A stretch of 39,352 nucleotides of DNA from Veillonella montpellierensis DSM 17217 (GTDB taxonomy: Bacteria > Bacillota > Negativicutes > Veillonellales > Veillonellaceae). Where the stretch lies: contig NZ_KE384563.1 in assembly GCF_000426745.1 (NCBI RefSeq), positions 1 to 39,352 of the forward strand. Reading direction: 5' to 3'. How positions within the stretch are numbered: position 1 is the stretch's first letter; the number at the start of each line of letters is the position of its first letter. The notes below the pieces were generated by a model. That model was not told the origin of the DNA and did not search any database. It saw only the letters and a list, made by a program, of their open reading frames with translations. The translations under genes were made by a program, and so were the position numbers. This document shows, piece by piece, positions 18,221 through 28,301 of this stretch.

Positions 18221-19756
18221 CTATTCCCACTCAATCGTAGCTGGTGGTTTCGATGTAATATCGTAGACGATACGGTTAATGTGGTTCACTTCATTAATAA
18301 TACGTCGTGATATGAGATCAAGCACGTCGTAAGGAATGCGTGCCCAATCGGCGGTCATAAAGTCTGTCGTGGTCACTCCACGCAATGCAAGTGTATACTC
18401 ATAGGTACGGAAATCGCCCATTACGCCAACGGTACGTGTATTGGTAAGTACCGCAAAGTATTGGTTGATGCTGCGCTCTAAACCAGCACGAGCAATTTCT
18501 TCACGGAAAATAGCATCCGCTTCACGAAGAATGTCCAATTTATCTTTCGTTAAATCGCCCATTACGCGAATGGCCAATCCTGGGCCTGGGAATGGTTGAC
18601 GCCATACTAGGTAATCAGGCAAGCCTAGTTCCTCACCTAATTCGCGCACTTCATCTTTAAACAAGTTGCGTAATGGTTCGATCAACCCTTTGAAATCCAC
18701 TACTGCTGGCAAACCACCTACATTGTGATGCGATTTAATCACTTCCGCTTCACCAGTCCCCGATTCAATCACATCGGGATAGATGGTGCCTTGTGCTAAG
18801 AAATCAACAGATCCAATCTTACGACCTTCATCTTCAAAGACACGAATGAACTCTTCCCCGATAATTTTACGTTTTCGTTCAGGATCGTCAACGCCTGCCA
18901 ATTTACCTAAAAATCTATCTTCTGCATCGACCCGTATAAAATGCATGCCTCGATCTTTGAAAGCCAGTTCTACTTCATCGCCTTCGTTTTTTCTCATCAA
19001 TCCATGGTCTACAAATATACAAGTTAATTGATCGCCCACTGCTTTAGAGATTAATGCTGCCGCTACGGAGCTATCTACACCACCAGATAAAGCCAGTAAT
19101 ACTTTGCCTGTTCCTACAGTGTGACGAATATCTTCTATGGCTGTTTTAGCATAGTTCGCCATCGTCCACGTACCTGTGCAACCGCATACTTCATAGAGGA
19201 AGTTATGAAGCATTTCTTTTCCATGTTCCGTATGAAGCACTTCTGCATGGTATTGCATGGCATATAATTTACGTGCTTTGTTTTGCATAGCTGCTACTGG
19301 GCAATGTTCTGTATGAGCAATTTCAGTAAAACCTTCTGGCATCTTAGACACATAATCTACGTGACTCATCCATACAATTTGTTCTTCTTCTAATCCTTTA
19401 AATAAAGGAGAAGTTGTATCGCATGTAGTTGCTGTTTTACCAAACTCACGATGATCTGCCGATGTAACCTTACCACCTAATGTATGCGCCATAAATTGCA
19501 TCCCATAGCACATACCCAATACAGGAATACCTAGGTCAAAAATTTCTGCTTCAATCGTAGGCGCATTGTCTTCATACACACTGCTAGGCCCACCGGTAAA
19601 GATAATCCCTTGTGGTTGCAATTCCTTAATTTTTGCTAACGCTTTATTGTAAGGATATACTTCGCAATACACATGATTTTCACGGACACGACGAGCAATG
19701 AGCTGATTATATTGCCCACCAAAATCTACAACAATAACAATTTCCTTATGTTCCAT
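18221..19756 (-). CDS. guaA: GMP synthase (glutamine-hydrolysing)
   Basis: A 511-aa enzyme that converts XMP to GMP with glutamine and ATP. The N-terminal class I amidotransferase has Cys83 in GMCYGMQ and a His170/Glu172 pair in YHAEVLH (most relatives read HPEV). The ATP-pyrophosphatase domain has the PP-loop SGGVDSS (224-230), and the C-terminal dimerisation domain ends ...PPATIEWE, as is usual. The start at 19756 has AGGAGG five bases upstream; an in-frame ATG at 19771 would swallow that site. The last codons are duplicated at the far end of the neighbouring island, marking guaA as its integration target. Confidence 0.97.
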   Translation of the reverse strand: MEHKEIVIVVDFGGQYNQLIARRVRENHVYCEVYPYNKALAKIKELQPQGIIFTGGPSSVYEDNAPTIEAEIFDLGIPVLGMCYGMQFMAHTLGGKVTSADHREFGKTATTCDTTSPLFKGLEEEQIVWMSHVDYVSKMPEGFTEIAHTEHCPVAAMQNKARKLYAMQYHAEVLHTEHGKEMLHNFLYEVCGCTGTWTMANYAKTAIEDIRHTVGTGKVLLALSGGVDSSVAAALISKAVGDQLTCIFVDHGLMRKNEGDEVELAFKDRGMHFIRVDAEDRFLGKLAGVDDPERKRKIIGEEFIRVFEDEGRKIGSVDFLAQGTIYPDVIESGTGEAEVIKSHHNVGGLPAVVDFKGLIEPLRNLFKDEVRELGEELGLPDYLVWRQPFPGPGLAIRVMGDLTKDKLDILREADAIFREEIARAGLERSINQYFAVLTNTRTVGVMGDFRTYEYTLALRGVTTTDFMTADWARIPYDVLDLISRRIINEVNHINRIVYDITSKPPATIEWE

Positions 19757-19827
19757 TACATCCTCCTGCATCGTTTATGGCTATTAGACTAGGTATCTAC
19801 CCTATGTTTCCTAATCGTTTACTATTT

Positions 19828-19856
19828 ATTATAGCATATGCCCTATAGAGGATAAA
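19828..19856 (-). promoter_or_regulatory. Putative guaA promoter
   Basis: A perfect TATAAT (19828-19833) with TTTATC as a weak -35 (19851-19856) at 17-base spacing on the minus strand, about 70 bases before guaA. I looked for a purine riboswitch in the leader and it is too short to hold one. Confidence 0.4.
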
Positions 19857-19916
19857 AGGGGAATCCTATGTAAATGAAAGCAATCAGCTATCGTTTTTCC
19901 CACATAATTTCACACC

Positions 19917-20322
19917 TATCAAGCTGTATTTCATTACCATACAAATCGCGAGTATTCCTAGTCATCATCAAGTAAGTACATGAAATATCTACCCTAACTG
20001 TCATACATCCTACAATAAAAGCAATTATATATAGCCATCCACAAGTGAATACTTATCGAACTGTATCTCATTACCATACAAATCGCGAGTATTCCTAGTC
20101 ATCATCAAGTAAGTACATGAAATATCTACCCTAACTGTCATACATCCTACAATAAAAGCAATTATATATAACCATCCACAAGTGAATACTTATCGAACTG
20201 TATCTCATTACCATACAAATCGTAAGTATTCCTAGTCATCATCAAGTAGTACCTGAAATATCTACCCTAACTGCCATACATTCTACAATACGAGAGTTCT
20301 ATGTACCCATCCACAAGTGATA
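19917..20322. repeat. Tandem repeat of a 137-bp unit, nearly three copies
   Basis: CATTACCATACAAATCG recurs at 19932, 20069 and 20206, exactly 137 bases apart each time. Other shared blocks are ATTCCTAGTCATCATCAAGT, GAAATATCTACCCTAACTG and CCATCCACAAGTGA. Copies 1 and 2 are almost identical; copy 3 has small changes and a one-base deletion. The unit does not keep an open frame in its three copies and is AT-rich. It fills the guaA-trpA gap, and its role is unknown. Confidence 0.92.
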
Positions 20323-20479
20323 TAGTTGTTAGGCCTTCCTATCTTCGTACAACAAAAGATGTTCGGTATTAAAAATAATATTGATACAAGGTAACGTAAC
20401 ACGTCGCCCCTATACGAAGGAAATTTTCCTAGCAACTCAGGTAGAATCATATGGTCTAAACTCATAGTATGCCTATCGA

Positions 20480-21340
20480 CTATGTGTTAGCCTCTTCTAC
20501 GGCTGCTTTCATAGTCGACACATAGTCATGAATCGCTGCATCCGCTTGTGAGCCCTTATCCGCCACAATAGCCACCAGTGCCGACCCTACAATGGCCCCA
20601 TCAGCAACACTGGCCATGGTCTTTGCTTGTGCTGGATTAGAAATACCAAAACCGATTGCTACCGGTATGTTCGTATATTGGCGAATGGTCGATACGATGG
20701 TCGGCAAATCAGTTTGAATGTGTCCCCGCATACCCGTAACGCCTAAGGATGATACACAATAGATAAAGCCTTCTGCCTCACTTGCAATCATTTCAATACG
20801 ATTTTTCGAGGTAGGCGCAATCATAGAAATCACGCATACGCCACAGGCATGCGCCGCTTCAATCAATTCTCCTTTTTCTTCAAATGGGCAATCTGGCACG
20901 ATAACGCCGTCAATACCCACATCGGCGCAAGCGGAGAAGAATCGTTCTTTCCCATACACTACGATAGGATTTATATAGGTCATAAGAATGAGCGGAATCG
21001 TTAGTGCCGCTCTTTGTTCTTTGCCTTGGCGTAAGCGCTTCACCATGGCAAAAATATGATCGATTTTCAATCCTCCTTGCAAAGCTCGTTCACTAGCTCG
21101 TTGAATGACGGGGCCTTCTGCAACGGGATCCGAAAAGGGAATGCCGATTTCTATCATATCCGCACCAGCTTGCGCCATAGTATGGATATAGCGCTCCGTA
21201 TCACTAATCGTTGGATCGCCGGCTGTAATAAAAGGAATAAATGCTTTATGGCGAAATGCTGCCATTATGCGTTGCTTTGCCGTTTCTAATGGTCTATGAC
21301 TGGTCATATCATGTTCACTCCTCACTATATTCTCATTCAT
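20480..21340 (-). CDS. trpA: Tryptophan synthase alpha subunit
   Basis: A 286-aa TIM barrel that cleaves indole-3-glycerol phosphate to indole and glyceraldehyde 3-phosphate. PFITAGDP starts at residue 36. The active-site stretch [17 protein letters not shown] starts with catalytic Glu64; the second catalytic position, Asp60 in E. coli, is Glu75 here, a substitution seen in other Firmicute TrpA proteins. [10 protein letters not shown] and GAIVGSALV form the phosphate site. The start overlaps the trpB stop by eight bases (ATGAATGA), so translation is coupled. It is the last gene of the trp operon. Confidence 0.95.
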   Translation of the reverse strand: MNENIVRSEHDMTSHRPLETAKQRIMAAFRHKAFIPFITAGDPTISDTERYIHTMAQAGADMIEIGIPFSDPVAEGPVIQRASERALQGGLKIDHIFAMVKRLRQGKEQRAALTIPLILMTYINPIVVYGKERFFSACADVGIDGVIVPDCPFEEKGELIEAAHACGVCVISMIAPTSKNRIEMIASEAEGFIYCVSSLGVTGMRGHIQTDLPTIVSTIRQYTNIPVAIGFGISNPAQAKTMASVADGAIVGSALVAIVADKGSQADAAIHDYVSTMKAAVEEANT

Positions 21341-22580
21341 GAATGTCTACACCTCGATAGCGTGCCATGGCCGCCACGTCTTTATCACCTCGACCTGACA
21401 AGCAAATAATCATACTTTCATCAGATTTCATAGTCGGTGCCAATCGTAGGGCATATGCCACTGCATGCGCACTTTCAATGGCAGGGATAATCCCTTCCAT
21501 CCGTGACAAATATTCAAAGGCCTGCACCGCTTCATCATCGGTAACAGGTACGTAGGTGGCACGTCCCATCGCTTGTAAATGGGCGTGTTCTGGCCCAATA
21601 CCCGGGTAATCGAGTCCTGCAGAAATAGAGTACACCGGTGCAATTTGACCATCTTCATCCTGGCAAAATAAGGATTTCATACCGTGAAAAATCCCCTTCG
21701 TTCCTTTCGTCATCGTCGCCGCATGTTGATTTGTATGAATGCCACGGCCTGCCGCTTCACAACCGATTAGCTGTACCTCTTCATCATCAATAAAATGATA
21801 GAACATGCCCATCGCATTACTACCGCCCCCAACGCACGCCATAACAACCGACGGCAATCGCCCTTCTTGTTCTAAAATTTGTGCTCGCGCTTCTCGACTA
21901 ATGATAGACTGAAAGTCCCGTACGATCATAGGGAATGGATGGGCCCCCATGACGGATCCTAACACATAATGTGTATCAGCTATGCGCGATGTCCATTCTC
22001 GCATGGCTTCACTTACCGCATCTTTAAGGGTACCCGTTCCAGAAGTAACCGCATGAACGCGTGCTCCCAACAGTTCCATGCGATACACATTTAAGGCCTG
22101 TCGTTTTGTATCTTCTTCCCCCATAAAAATTTCACATTCCATCCCCATCAATGCAGCCACCGTTGCCGTTGCCACACCATGTTGGCCAGCTCCCGTTTCC
22201 GCAATCACTCTCGTTTTCCCCATGCGTTTTGCCAACAGTATCTGACCGATAACATTATTCAGTTTATGTGACCCAGTATGATTTAAATCTTCTCGCTTTA
22301 AATAGACCTTTGCACCGCCCAAATCCTCGGTCATTCGTTTCGCATAATACAATAGGGAAGGTCGCCCCGTATACGTACGATGCATGTCTTCTAATTCACG
22401 TATAAAATCGGGATCATCCTTGTACGTTCTATAGGCTTCTTCTAATTCTATGACTGCATTCATCAACGTTTCTGGTATAAACTGTCCCCCAAATTCTCCA
22501 AAATAGCCATGACGTTTTGCTCCTCGCTTAGAAGAATCCATCAAGCTTTCATTTATCATTCTATAACTTGCCGCTTTCAT
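21333..22580 (-). CDS. trpB: Tryptophan synthase beta subunit
   Basis: A 415-aa PLP enzyme that condenses indole with serine. PLP-binding Lys106 is in [21 protein letters not shown] is the substrate loop, [10 protein letters not shown] binds the PLP phosphate, and the C-terminal LSGRGDKD is the usual ending. [15 protein letters not shown] near the start marks the classical TrpB1 type that works with TrpA. Residues 1-23 extend slightly beyond the family core. The ribosome-binding site AGGAG lies before ATG, nine bases after trpCF. Confidence 0.96.
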   Translation of the reverse strand: MKAASYRMINESLMDSSKRGAKRHGYFGEFGGQFIPETLMNAVIELEEAYRTYKDDPDFIRELEDMHRTYTGRPSLLYYAKRMTEDLGGAKVYLKREDLNHTGSHKLNNVIGQILLAKRMGKTRVIAETGAGQHGVATATVAALMGMECEIFMGEEDTKRQALNVYRMELLGARVHAVTSGTGTLKDAVSEAMREWTSRIADTHYVLGSVMGAHPFPMIVRDFQSIISREARAQILEQEGRLPSVVMACVGGGSNAMGMFYHFIDDEEVQLIGCEAAGRGIHTNQHAATMTKGTKGIFHGMKSLFCQDEDGQIAPVYSISAGLDYPGIGPEHAHLQAMGRATYVPVTDDEAVQAFEYLSRMEGIIPAIESAHAVAYALRLAPTMKSDESMIICLSGRGDKDVAAMARYRGVDIHE

Positions 22581-22589
22581 ATATATCTC

Positions 22590-24155
22590 CTATTCTCTAC
22601 AAGATAGAATCATACGCATCATGTCACGCATGATCTCACCATCTTTATGACCATCTACTTCAATGCCACTACTCACATCAATACCAAAAGGTTGCAATGA
22701 CCGCAATGCACGTACCACATTGTCCGTTTTCAAACCACCAGCTAGCATATAGGGACGTGGGTACTGTGCGAGCCACGACCAGTTGCATGTCTGTCCCGTA
22801 CCGCCACGCATGCTCCTATCATAAGCATCAAAAACGAGCATATCCGCATGGCTCTGTTCCCACCGCTTCGCATCGTCAGCGCACCGTAGTGGCACTGCTT
22901 TCCACACTGGTTTATGAATCGCCTCTTGCAGCGTTCGTATAAACGATTCCTCTTCGTCCCCATGTAATTGCACCACATCAAGGCCCACGGTGCGAACGGT
23001 TTCTACAATCTCCTCGAGAGGACTATTCACAAACACGCCTACCACTTGTATCGGTTTTGCTCTATTATCTCGGTTTGTTTTCCGCCCCCTCTGAAAGTTT
23101 GATGTTTCTAGAGGCAATCTATCACGACCTCCATCATGTACCGACCCTGACGGTCTACTAAACGTCGTATCTACCGTTTCGTTCATTTCTTCTTGACGCA
23201 AGGCTTGTACCAATTTCACCGCTTGCTCTATGGACACATGCCGTGGACTGGGGGCAAACACAAGGCCCATATAGTCGGGACCACACGCCACTACATGAGG
23301 AATCGTTTCCACCTCTGAGATACCGCAGAATTTAACACGACTTAACGAAGGACGACCATATAAACGAGCTAAAAAAGCCACCTTATCATCACTGCGCATG
23401 CAAGCTTCCCCCATTAATGCCGCATGAATGTGATGGGCCCGTAATTGTTCAATATCTTCTGGCGATGTGAGTCCACTTTCAGAGACGAATATACAATCAT
23501 CAGGCACCAAGTGACGAAGGGATAGACTATTTTCTATGTTCACCGTAAAATCTTTTAAATTCCGATTGTTCACCCCAATGACCCGTGCCCCACAGAGCAC
23601 GGCTCGTTCTATTTCCACCTCGTTATGCGCTTCCACCAAACAAGATAGACCCAATGAATCTGCCAATTCGCGAAATGCACGCAATGTTGGAAGATCTAAA
23701 ATGCTGGCAATCAACAAAATGGCCGAAGCCCCTATTCGTTTTGCCTCGTAAATCTGATATGCATCGATGATAAAGTCTTTCCGCAACAAGGGGATACTCA
23801 CGATGTTGGCTATCTCCTGTAAGTAGGTAGCACTGCCTTTGAAAAAATACGGTTCTGTGAGTACAGAAATCGCCGCTGCCCCTGCTCGTTCATAGTCCTT
23901 GGCAATCTTACAATAGGGAAATTCTGTAACAATCCGTCCTTTCGATGGGGACGCCTGTTTCACTTCACAAATAAAATTAATATCCTGTGCCCGCAATGCC
24001 TCTTCAAAGGGAAAGGAATATGTTCCTCCTTTGGCATGAGCCAGTTCATCTTGAGCGATACGTATCGCTTCTTTTCGCACCACGTCTAACGGGCGCCGTT
24101 CTTTTTCCTGTGCCACTCGCATGCGCGTGGCTGCTACAATCCGATCTAATATCAT
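22590..24155 (-). CDS. trpCF: Bifunctional indole-3-glycerol phosphate synthase / phosphoribosylanthranilate isomerase
   Basis: A 521-aa fusion of two successive TIM barrels of tryptophan synthesis. TrpC is residues 1-265, with FICEVKQASPSKG (61-73), PLLRKDFIID (122-131) and GVNNRNLKDF; TrpF starts at KFCGI (275-279) and has GLVFAPSPRHVS, QLHGDEEE and GGLKTDNV. The order TrpC then TrpF is as in E. coli. The TrpF half carries a hydrophilic insertion of about 47 residues (321-367), rich in Arg, Ser and Asp, between its first two beta-alpha units; it looks disordered and is not part of the barrel. The gene starts 10 bases after trpD. Confidence 0.94.
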   Translation of the reverse strand: MILDRIVAATRMRVAQEKERRPLDVVRKEAIRIAQDELAHAKGGTYSFPFEEALRAQDINFICEVKQASPSKGRIVTEFPYCKIAKDYERAGAAAISVLTEPYFFKGSATYLQEIANIVSIPLLRKDFIIDAYQIYEAKRIGASAILLIASILDLPTLRAFRELADSLGLSCLVEAHNEVEIERAVLCGARVIGVNNRNLKDFTVNIENSLSLRHLVPDDCIFVSESGLTSPEDIEQLRAHHIHAALMGEACMRSDDKVAFLARLYGRPSLSRVKFCGISEVETIPHVVACGPDYMGLVFAPSPRHVSIEQAVKLVQALRQEEMNETVDTTFSRPSGSVHDGGRDRLPLETSNFQRGRKTNRDNRAKPIQVVGVFVNSPLEEIVETVRTVGLDVVQLHGDEEESFIRTLQEAIHKPVWKAVPLRCADDAKRWEQSHADMLVFDAYDRSMRGGTGQTCNWSWLAQYPRPYMLAGGLKTDNVVRALRSLQPFGIDVSSGIEVDGHKDGEIMRDMMRMILSCRE

Positions 24156-24165
24156 AGGCCCTCTC

Positions 24166-25194
24166 TCACTGTAACTGTTCTCGTGCTACGGACTGCGTCA
24201 TAGCAATAAATTCTTTCATCTTCGCCAATGCTCGTCCAGAATCAATCATGTCCTCTGCCATACGGATGCCTTCTTGTAAAGTCATCCCTTCATGGGCCAA
24301 ATAGATGCTCATCCCTGCATTTAACACCACTGCCGTACGTCTTGCACTTATTTCTCCAGATAATACCGCTGTCGTAATAGCTGCATTATCCACCTTGTCA
24401 CCACCTAGTATGTCATCTTTATTACCTCGAACAAGGCCAAATTGTTCTGGTGTAATTTCATACGTGTGGAATGCGCCATCATTGATTTCACAAACCTTCG
24501 TCGAAGCACAGGCAGAAATTTCGTCAATCCCATCATTACCAAATACAACGGCACCTCGCGTAACACCTAAATTGGATAATACCTTTGCCAATGGTTCTAC
24601 TAAGGATTTTGCATATACACCCATCAACTGAATTGTAGCGCCGGCTGGATTTGCCAAAGGTCCCAATATGTTAAAGACCGTGCGAACACCCATATCCTTT
24701 CTAACTGGTGCCGCATACTTCATCGATTGATGAAATACAGGGGCAAACATAAAACACATGCCCGTTGTGGCTAAGACCCGTTGATTTTGTTCGCCTGATA
24801 AAGTGATGACCGCGCCTAACTCTTCTAACACATCGGCAGCACCGCATTTACTGGATACGCTGCGATTGCCATGTTTCGCCACTGGTACTCCAGCGGCAGC
24901 AATGACAAAACCTGCTGTCGTAGAAATGTTGAATGTAAACGCTTCATCACCGCCAGTGCCAACAATTTCAAGTACATCACCGTCATGAGATACAGTGCCG
25001 GCTTTAGCACGCATCACTTCTGCGCAAGCCGTAATTTCTTCAATCGTTTCCCCTTTATAGGCCAAAGTGGCTAAAAAAGCTCCCATTTGTGCTGGACTAA
25101 CGGTACCGCTCATAATTTCTTCCATCGATGCCTTTGCCATAGCATAGGATAAATCTTGATGTGCTAATAATGTATGAATTGCTTCCTTAATCAT
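24166..25194 (-). CDS. trpD: Anthranilate phosphoribosyltransferase
   Basis: A 342-aa enzyme that joins anthranilate to PRPP. The PRPP-binding GTGGDEAFTFNIST spans 79-92, KHGNRSVSSKCGAADVLEELG follows, and VFNILGPLANPA is the conserved hinge. The chain is TrpD only, not fused to the TrpG glutaminase. The ribosome-binding site GAGGGG lies seven bases before ATG. The 195-base gap to trpG is the only substantial gap in the operon. Confidence 0.96.
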   Translation of the reverse strand: MIKEAIHTLLAHQDLSYAMAKASMEEIMSGTVSPAQMGAFLATLAYKGETIEEITACAEVMRAKAGTVSHDGDVLEIVGTGGDEAFTFNISTTAGFVIAAAGVPVAKHGNRSVSSKCGAADVLEELGAVITLSGEQNQRVLATTGMCFMFAPVFHQSMKYAAPVRKDMGVRTVFNILGPLANPAGATIQLMGVYAKSLVEPLAKVLSNLGVTRGAVVFGNDGIDEISACASTKVCEINDGAFHTYEITPEQFGLVRGNKDDILGGDKVDNAAITTAVLSGEISARRTAVVLNAGMSIYLAHEGMTLQEGIRMAEDMIDSGRALAKMKEFIAMTQSVAREQLQ

Positions 25195-25389
25195 AATAAT
25201 ACCCCTCTCATATTGCGTCTTGCCTATTTTACATCATCGTTATCTACTCCATAAAGGCTAGGTCCTATTACTATAGGATGTAACACCTAATCAACCGTCA
25301 TAGGTAACCATATTGTTGTACTACTTGCTAACTTACTAGTAACCATCATTCTCTACTATCACTTGCTGATTTCATGGTCTCTATATGGC
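25195..25389. other. Gap between trpG and trpD
   Basis: No gene. On the minus strand TCCTATAGTAATAGGA forms a six-base stem near 25260-25275, too weak to call a terminator. The trp genes on both sides point the same way, so the transcript probably runs through. Confidence 0.4.
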
Positions 25390-25962
25390 CTACTGTGAAA
25401 GAGCGAGAAAGTTTTCTACCATCCTAGCTCCCTCTGGTGTCAGTATAGATTCTGGATGAAATTGCAAACCATATATAGGATACTCTCTATGTTCTAGGCT
25501 CATCACTTCTCCATCATCCGCCACAGACGTCACTATCAATTCATCCGGTATCGTATCTGCCACAACGGCTAATGAATGATACCGTGCTACAGTTAGCGTT
25601 GCTGGTAATCCTTCAAATAATTTTGACGGTGTCACTACCGATATAACGCTCGATTTCCCATGCATAACTTGCTTGGCATAGGATACGGTAGCACCAAATA
25701 CTTCGCCAATAGCTTGATGCCCCAAGCACACCCCGAGAATCGGAAATCGTCCCTTACAAGTGCGAATCAATTCCTCGTATACTCCCGCCTTATCTGGTCG
25801 TCCAGGTCCTGGCGATAAAATCACATGACTCGGTGCCAACTGACAAATCTCTGCTACCGATAATTCATCACTGCGGATAACCTTAATATCACTACAAATA
25901 GTCCCGACCAATTGATATAAGTTAAAGGAGAAACTATCATAGTTATCAATCAATAGAATCAT
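25390..25962 (-). CDS. trpG: Anthranilate synthase glutamine amidotransferase subunit
   Basis: A 190-aa class I glutaminase that feeds ammonia to TrpE. DNYDSFSFNL starts the chain; catalytic Cys79 is in GVCLGHQAIGEVFG; His169 and Glu171 are in QFHPES. It starts in a one-base overlap with the trpE stop (TAATG) behind GGAGG. PabA proteins are nearly identical in pattern, so it might also serve aminodeoxychorismate synthase, but the operon position argues for TrpG. Confidence 0.95.
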   Translation of the reverse strand: MILLIDNYDSFSFNLYQLVGTICSDIKVIRSDELSVAEICQLAPSHVILSPGPGRPDKAGVYEELIRTCKGRFPILGVCLGHQAIGEVFGATVSYAKQVMHGKSSVISVVTPSKLFEGLPATLTVARYHSLAVVADTIPDELIVTSVADDGEVMSLEHREYPIYGLQFHPESILTPEGARMVENFLALSQ

Positions 25963-27428
25963 TATCCTTCCACCTCCTGTGCTTGTCGAATCGCATCAAT
26001 CATCGATTGTGCCTTGTGAATCGTTTCTTCATACTCTTTTCGTGGCACCGAATCACATACGATGCCGCCACCGGATCGAACAAATACGCGACCTGCTTTC
26101 GCCATCGCCATCCGAATACCGATACACACATCCATATTGCCGGAAAAATCAATATAGCCAATCGCGCCACCATAGACACCACGACAACTTTTTTCCAGTT
26201 TCTGTAAAATAGCAATGGCTCTAATCTTAGGTGCTCCCGATAACGTGCCAGCCGGTAACAAGGCTTGAATCGCATCTAACGCATCACAAGTATCTTTCAA
26301 CTCGCCCCGTACGGCACTCGTAATATGAATCACGTGGGAAAATCGTTGTAACTGATGCAACTGTTCCACCACCACAGATCCAAAGCGACTCACTTTTCCT
26401 ATATCATTGCGCCCTAAATCAACAAGCATATTATGTTCCGCTAATTCTTTTTCATTCTTCATCAACTCTGCTTCTCTAGATTGATCTTCCCTTTCACTCT
26501 TACCTCGTGGCACAGTTCCTGCAATAGGAAACGTATGTAGTATGCCATCTTTTACGGTTACTAATGTTTCCGGTGAAGCCCCCGTTAATTCTATATCCTT
26601 GCCACTGAGATAAAACATATAGGGCGATGGATTCATGGTGCGTAACAAGCGATACGCATCTAATAAACTCCCCTGAAAGTCGGCTTCCTTACGATTGGAA
26701 ACAACGGCCTGAAAAATATCGCCCTCTTTGATGTATGCTTGTGTTTGTCGCACTACATCTTCATATTCTTCTTTGGAAAACTCTGAGCGAAAATCCGACA
26801 GTAATTTACATGGTTCGTGGTCAATTTCTTCACCATTCATAACCAATTCTGCTAGAGACTCTAATTCTAACACCGCTTTATTATAATTACGTTCTATATC
26901 ATCGGTGCGAATATTTTTTATTAAATACATCACATTTCGATAATGATCGAAGGCGATGACTGTATCAAATAACATAAGGTCTACATCATTCACCATGCTA
27001 TCATCATCCGGTACAGTAACATCTAAGCTAGGTTCCGCATAGCGAATATATTCATACGCAAAGTACCCCACGAGACCACCTGTAAACGGTGGTAATTCTG
27101 GAATCCGTGGACTTTTGTATTGATCTAAAATCTTGCGTATTTCGTCGGCCGGGTGAGAACAAGTAAATCGTCGTGTCGTGGTTCCTTTCATTGTCATGAC
27201 ATGATTTTTACAAGAAATTTCCAAGGAAGGATGATACCCCAAAAACGAATACCGACCCCAGTGATGCGTACTGTCTGCACTTTCCAATAAATACGTATGA
27301 GCCGATACACGTTTCAACGCTTTCAATACACTAATCGGTGTGCGTCGATCTGATAAAATTTCTCTATACACCGGCACCACATCATACCCTACGGCCAATG
27401 CTTTTACTTCTTGTAAACTCGGTTTCAT
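25962..27428 (-). CDS. trpE: Anthranilate synthase component I
   Basis: A 488-aa chorismate-using enzyme that makes anthranilate with ammonia from TrpG. The feedback-inhibition motif LLES (47-50) followed by RYSFLG shows that tryptophan can bind. The chorismate-binding domain is complete: GDIFQAVVSNR, PSPYMFYL, GTVPRGKSE, ELAEHNMLVDLGRNDIG, GTLSGAPKIRA, GGAIGYIDFSGN and VRSGGGIV. The frame is open 14 codons farther upstream, but GGAGAGG six bases before 27428 decides the start. It is the first gene of the operon, behind a T-box leader. Confidence 0.96.
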   Translation of the reverse strand: MKPSLQEVKALAVGYDVVPVYREILSDRRTPISVLKALKRVSAHTYLLESADSTHHWGRYSFLGYHPSLEISCKNHVMTMKGTTTRRFTCSHPADEIRKILDQYKSPRIPELPPFTGGLVGYFAYEYIRYAEPSLDVTVPDDDSMVNDVDLMLFDTVIAFDHYRNVMYLIKNIRTDDIERNYNKAVLELESLAELVMNGEEIDHEPCKLLSDFRSEFSKEEYEDVVRQTQAYIKEGDIFQAVVSNRKEADFQGSLLDAYRLLRTMNPSPYMFYLSGKDIELTGASPETLVTVKDGILHTFPIAGTVPRGKSEREDQSREAELMKNEKELAEHNMLVDLGRNDIGKVSRFGSVVVEQLHQLQRFSHVIHITSAVRGELKDTCDALDAIQALLPAGTLSGAPKIRAIAILQKLEKSCRGVYGGAIGYIDFSGNMDVCIGIRMAMAKAGRVFVRSGGGIVCDSVPRKEYEETIHKAQSMIDAIRQAQEVEG

Positions 27429-27564
27429 AGACGTCCTCTCCTTCTTCATTGTATGTATATCCTGTCGCACAGACGTGTCGCTATTTTAGTCTTGTGCTAC
27501 TACTAATGAATCAATTACTGTCTATTTCTTCGTTCCTAGCAACTATCTAGATTTCCATCTATTG

Positions 27565-27870
27565 GGTAACAAAAAAGCTCGCCCTTGCTACTGCAAGGAC
27601 GAGCTAGCAACGCACACAATGTGCTGTAACTAAATCGCGGTACCACCTTGTTTGAATAGTAAAAAAAATCTCTAGTTACGTATAACTAGAGTCCTTAAGC
27701 CATTCCTCTCACTAGGATACTAACATATCCTCCACGAATAACGCTCGTGTCACGTTGTAGAATACTGAGCATACGCTGTTCACTACACCCTCAGTGGTCC
27801 ATTTAATATGCTGCTTACTGCGGGCTTCTCAGCACCCCCGCTCTCTGTGAGCGCATCTCATATCTTGATT
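27565..27870 (-). ncRNA. T-box riboswitch leader, tryptophan-specific
   Basis: On the minus strand the leader carries AAGGTGGTACCGCG (27636-27649), the T-box sequence that pairs with the uncharged tRNA acceptor end. Farther upstream are a stem I region, an AGTA/GTGCTGAGAAG-type element, and TGG within TTAAATGGACCA as the specifier codon (27799-27801), which is the tryptophan codon. Downstream, GCTCGTCCTTGC pairs with GCAAGGGCGAGC and is followed by a T-run. Uncharged tRNA-Trp should prevent termination, turning on trpE-A. The 5' boundary is approximate. Confidence 0.93.
27570..27605 (-). terminator. T-box-controlled terminator
   Basis: A 12-base stem GCTCGTCCTTGC / GCAAGGGCGAGC with a four-base loop and TTTTTTG after it on the minus strand, about 140 bases before trpE. 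Confidence 0.85.
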
Positions 27871-27914
27871 TCCACCTCATCGGTTTGATAGGCAACTATG
27901 TAATTGATGACTTC

Positions 27915-27943
27915 ATTATAGGAGCAACCCGTATCCTTGTCAA
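27915..27943 (-). promoter_or_regulatory. Consensus promoter of the trp operon
   Basis: A perfect TTGACA (27938-27943) and a perfect TATAAT (27915-27920) with a 17-base spacer on the minus strand, just upstream of the T-box leader. A promoter this strong is expected where control is exerted by attenuation. Confidence 0.88.
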
Positions 27944-28104
27944 GAGTATTTTTATAATATCTATCTCCTATTACCATACACTTACAAAATCCATGCCTAT
28001 GACAATGCATAAAGGTGTCCATCATGCTTTTTATAGTTCTACAAATAATCATCATCGTCCCTATCTTCGTTGTGAACGTGATACTACGTAGACCATACTA
28101 CCTA

Positions 28105-28195
28105 TAATAATTTCTTATCGATTTGATTTTTTCTATACACAATCGCATACATTCTGTCATCGCGATACACGAGGTGCTATGTAGAAAGTAAGACA
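28105..28195 (-). pseudogene. Possible decayed duplicate of the yaaA 3' end
   Basis: The plus-strand stretch from AATTTCTTATCGAT through TTCTGTCATCG to GTGCTATGTAGAAAGTAAG follows, in order and spacing, the yaaA end: AATTTCTTAACGAT, TTCTGTTACCG, GTGCTATATAGGGTAAAG. On the minus strand one frame still reads HST...MTE.M against YST...VTEPM. It is short and diverged, so this is tentative. Confidence 0.35.
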
Positions 28196-28301
28196 CTTCA
28201 TACTAATGTCTAATTCACTCGATACACGTCTATCCACAGTCGTCATACACTATGATCGTTGTAAGCGATATGCTACGTAATACGTTGCCCCTATTAATTT
28301 C

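Larger units (their letters stand above)
17835..18232. repeat. Island-flanking direct repeat, proximal copy at guaA
   Basis: The counterpart of 9959-10344. It ends inside guaA: bases 18221-18232 are the last four codons of guaA including the stop (CTATTCCCACTC on the plus strand). The 3' end of guaA is a known integration site for genomic islands in many bacteria. This copy is presumably the chromosomal junction and the distal copy the other end of the inserted segment. Confidence 0.8.

Noticed and set aside
19772-19830. Purine riboswitch before guaA
   Set aside because: The leader from the putative promoter is too short and lacks the conserved loop sequences.
19917-20322. CRISPR array
   Set aside because: The unit is 137 bases with no short repeat/variable spacer alternation, and no cas genes are nearby.
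20480-21340. Loss of a catalytic residue in TrpA (Asp60 position is Glu)
   Set aside because: An acidic residue is kept and the same substitution occurs in other Firmicute TrpA proteins, so it does not indicate inactivation.
27858-28091. Short frames on both strands just upstream of the trp leader
   Set aside because: They overlap the consensus promoter and T-box leader and have no start signals.
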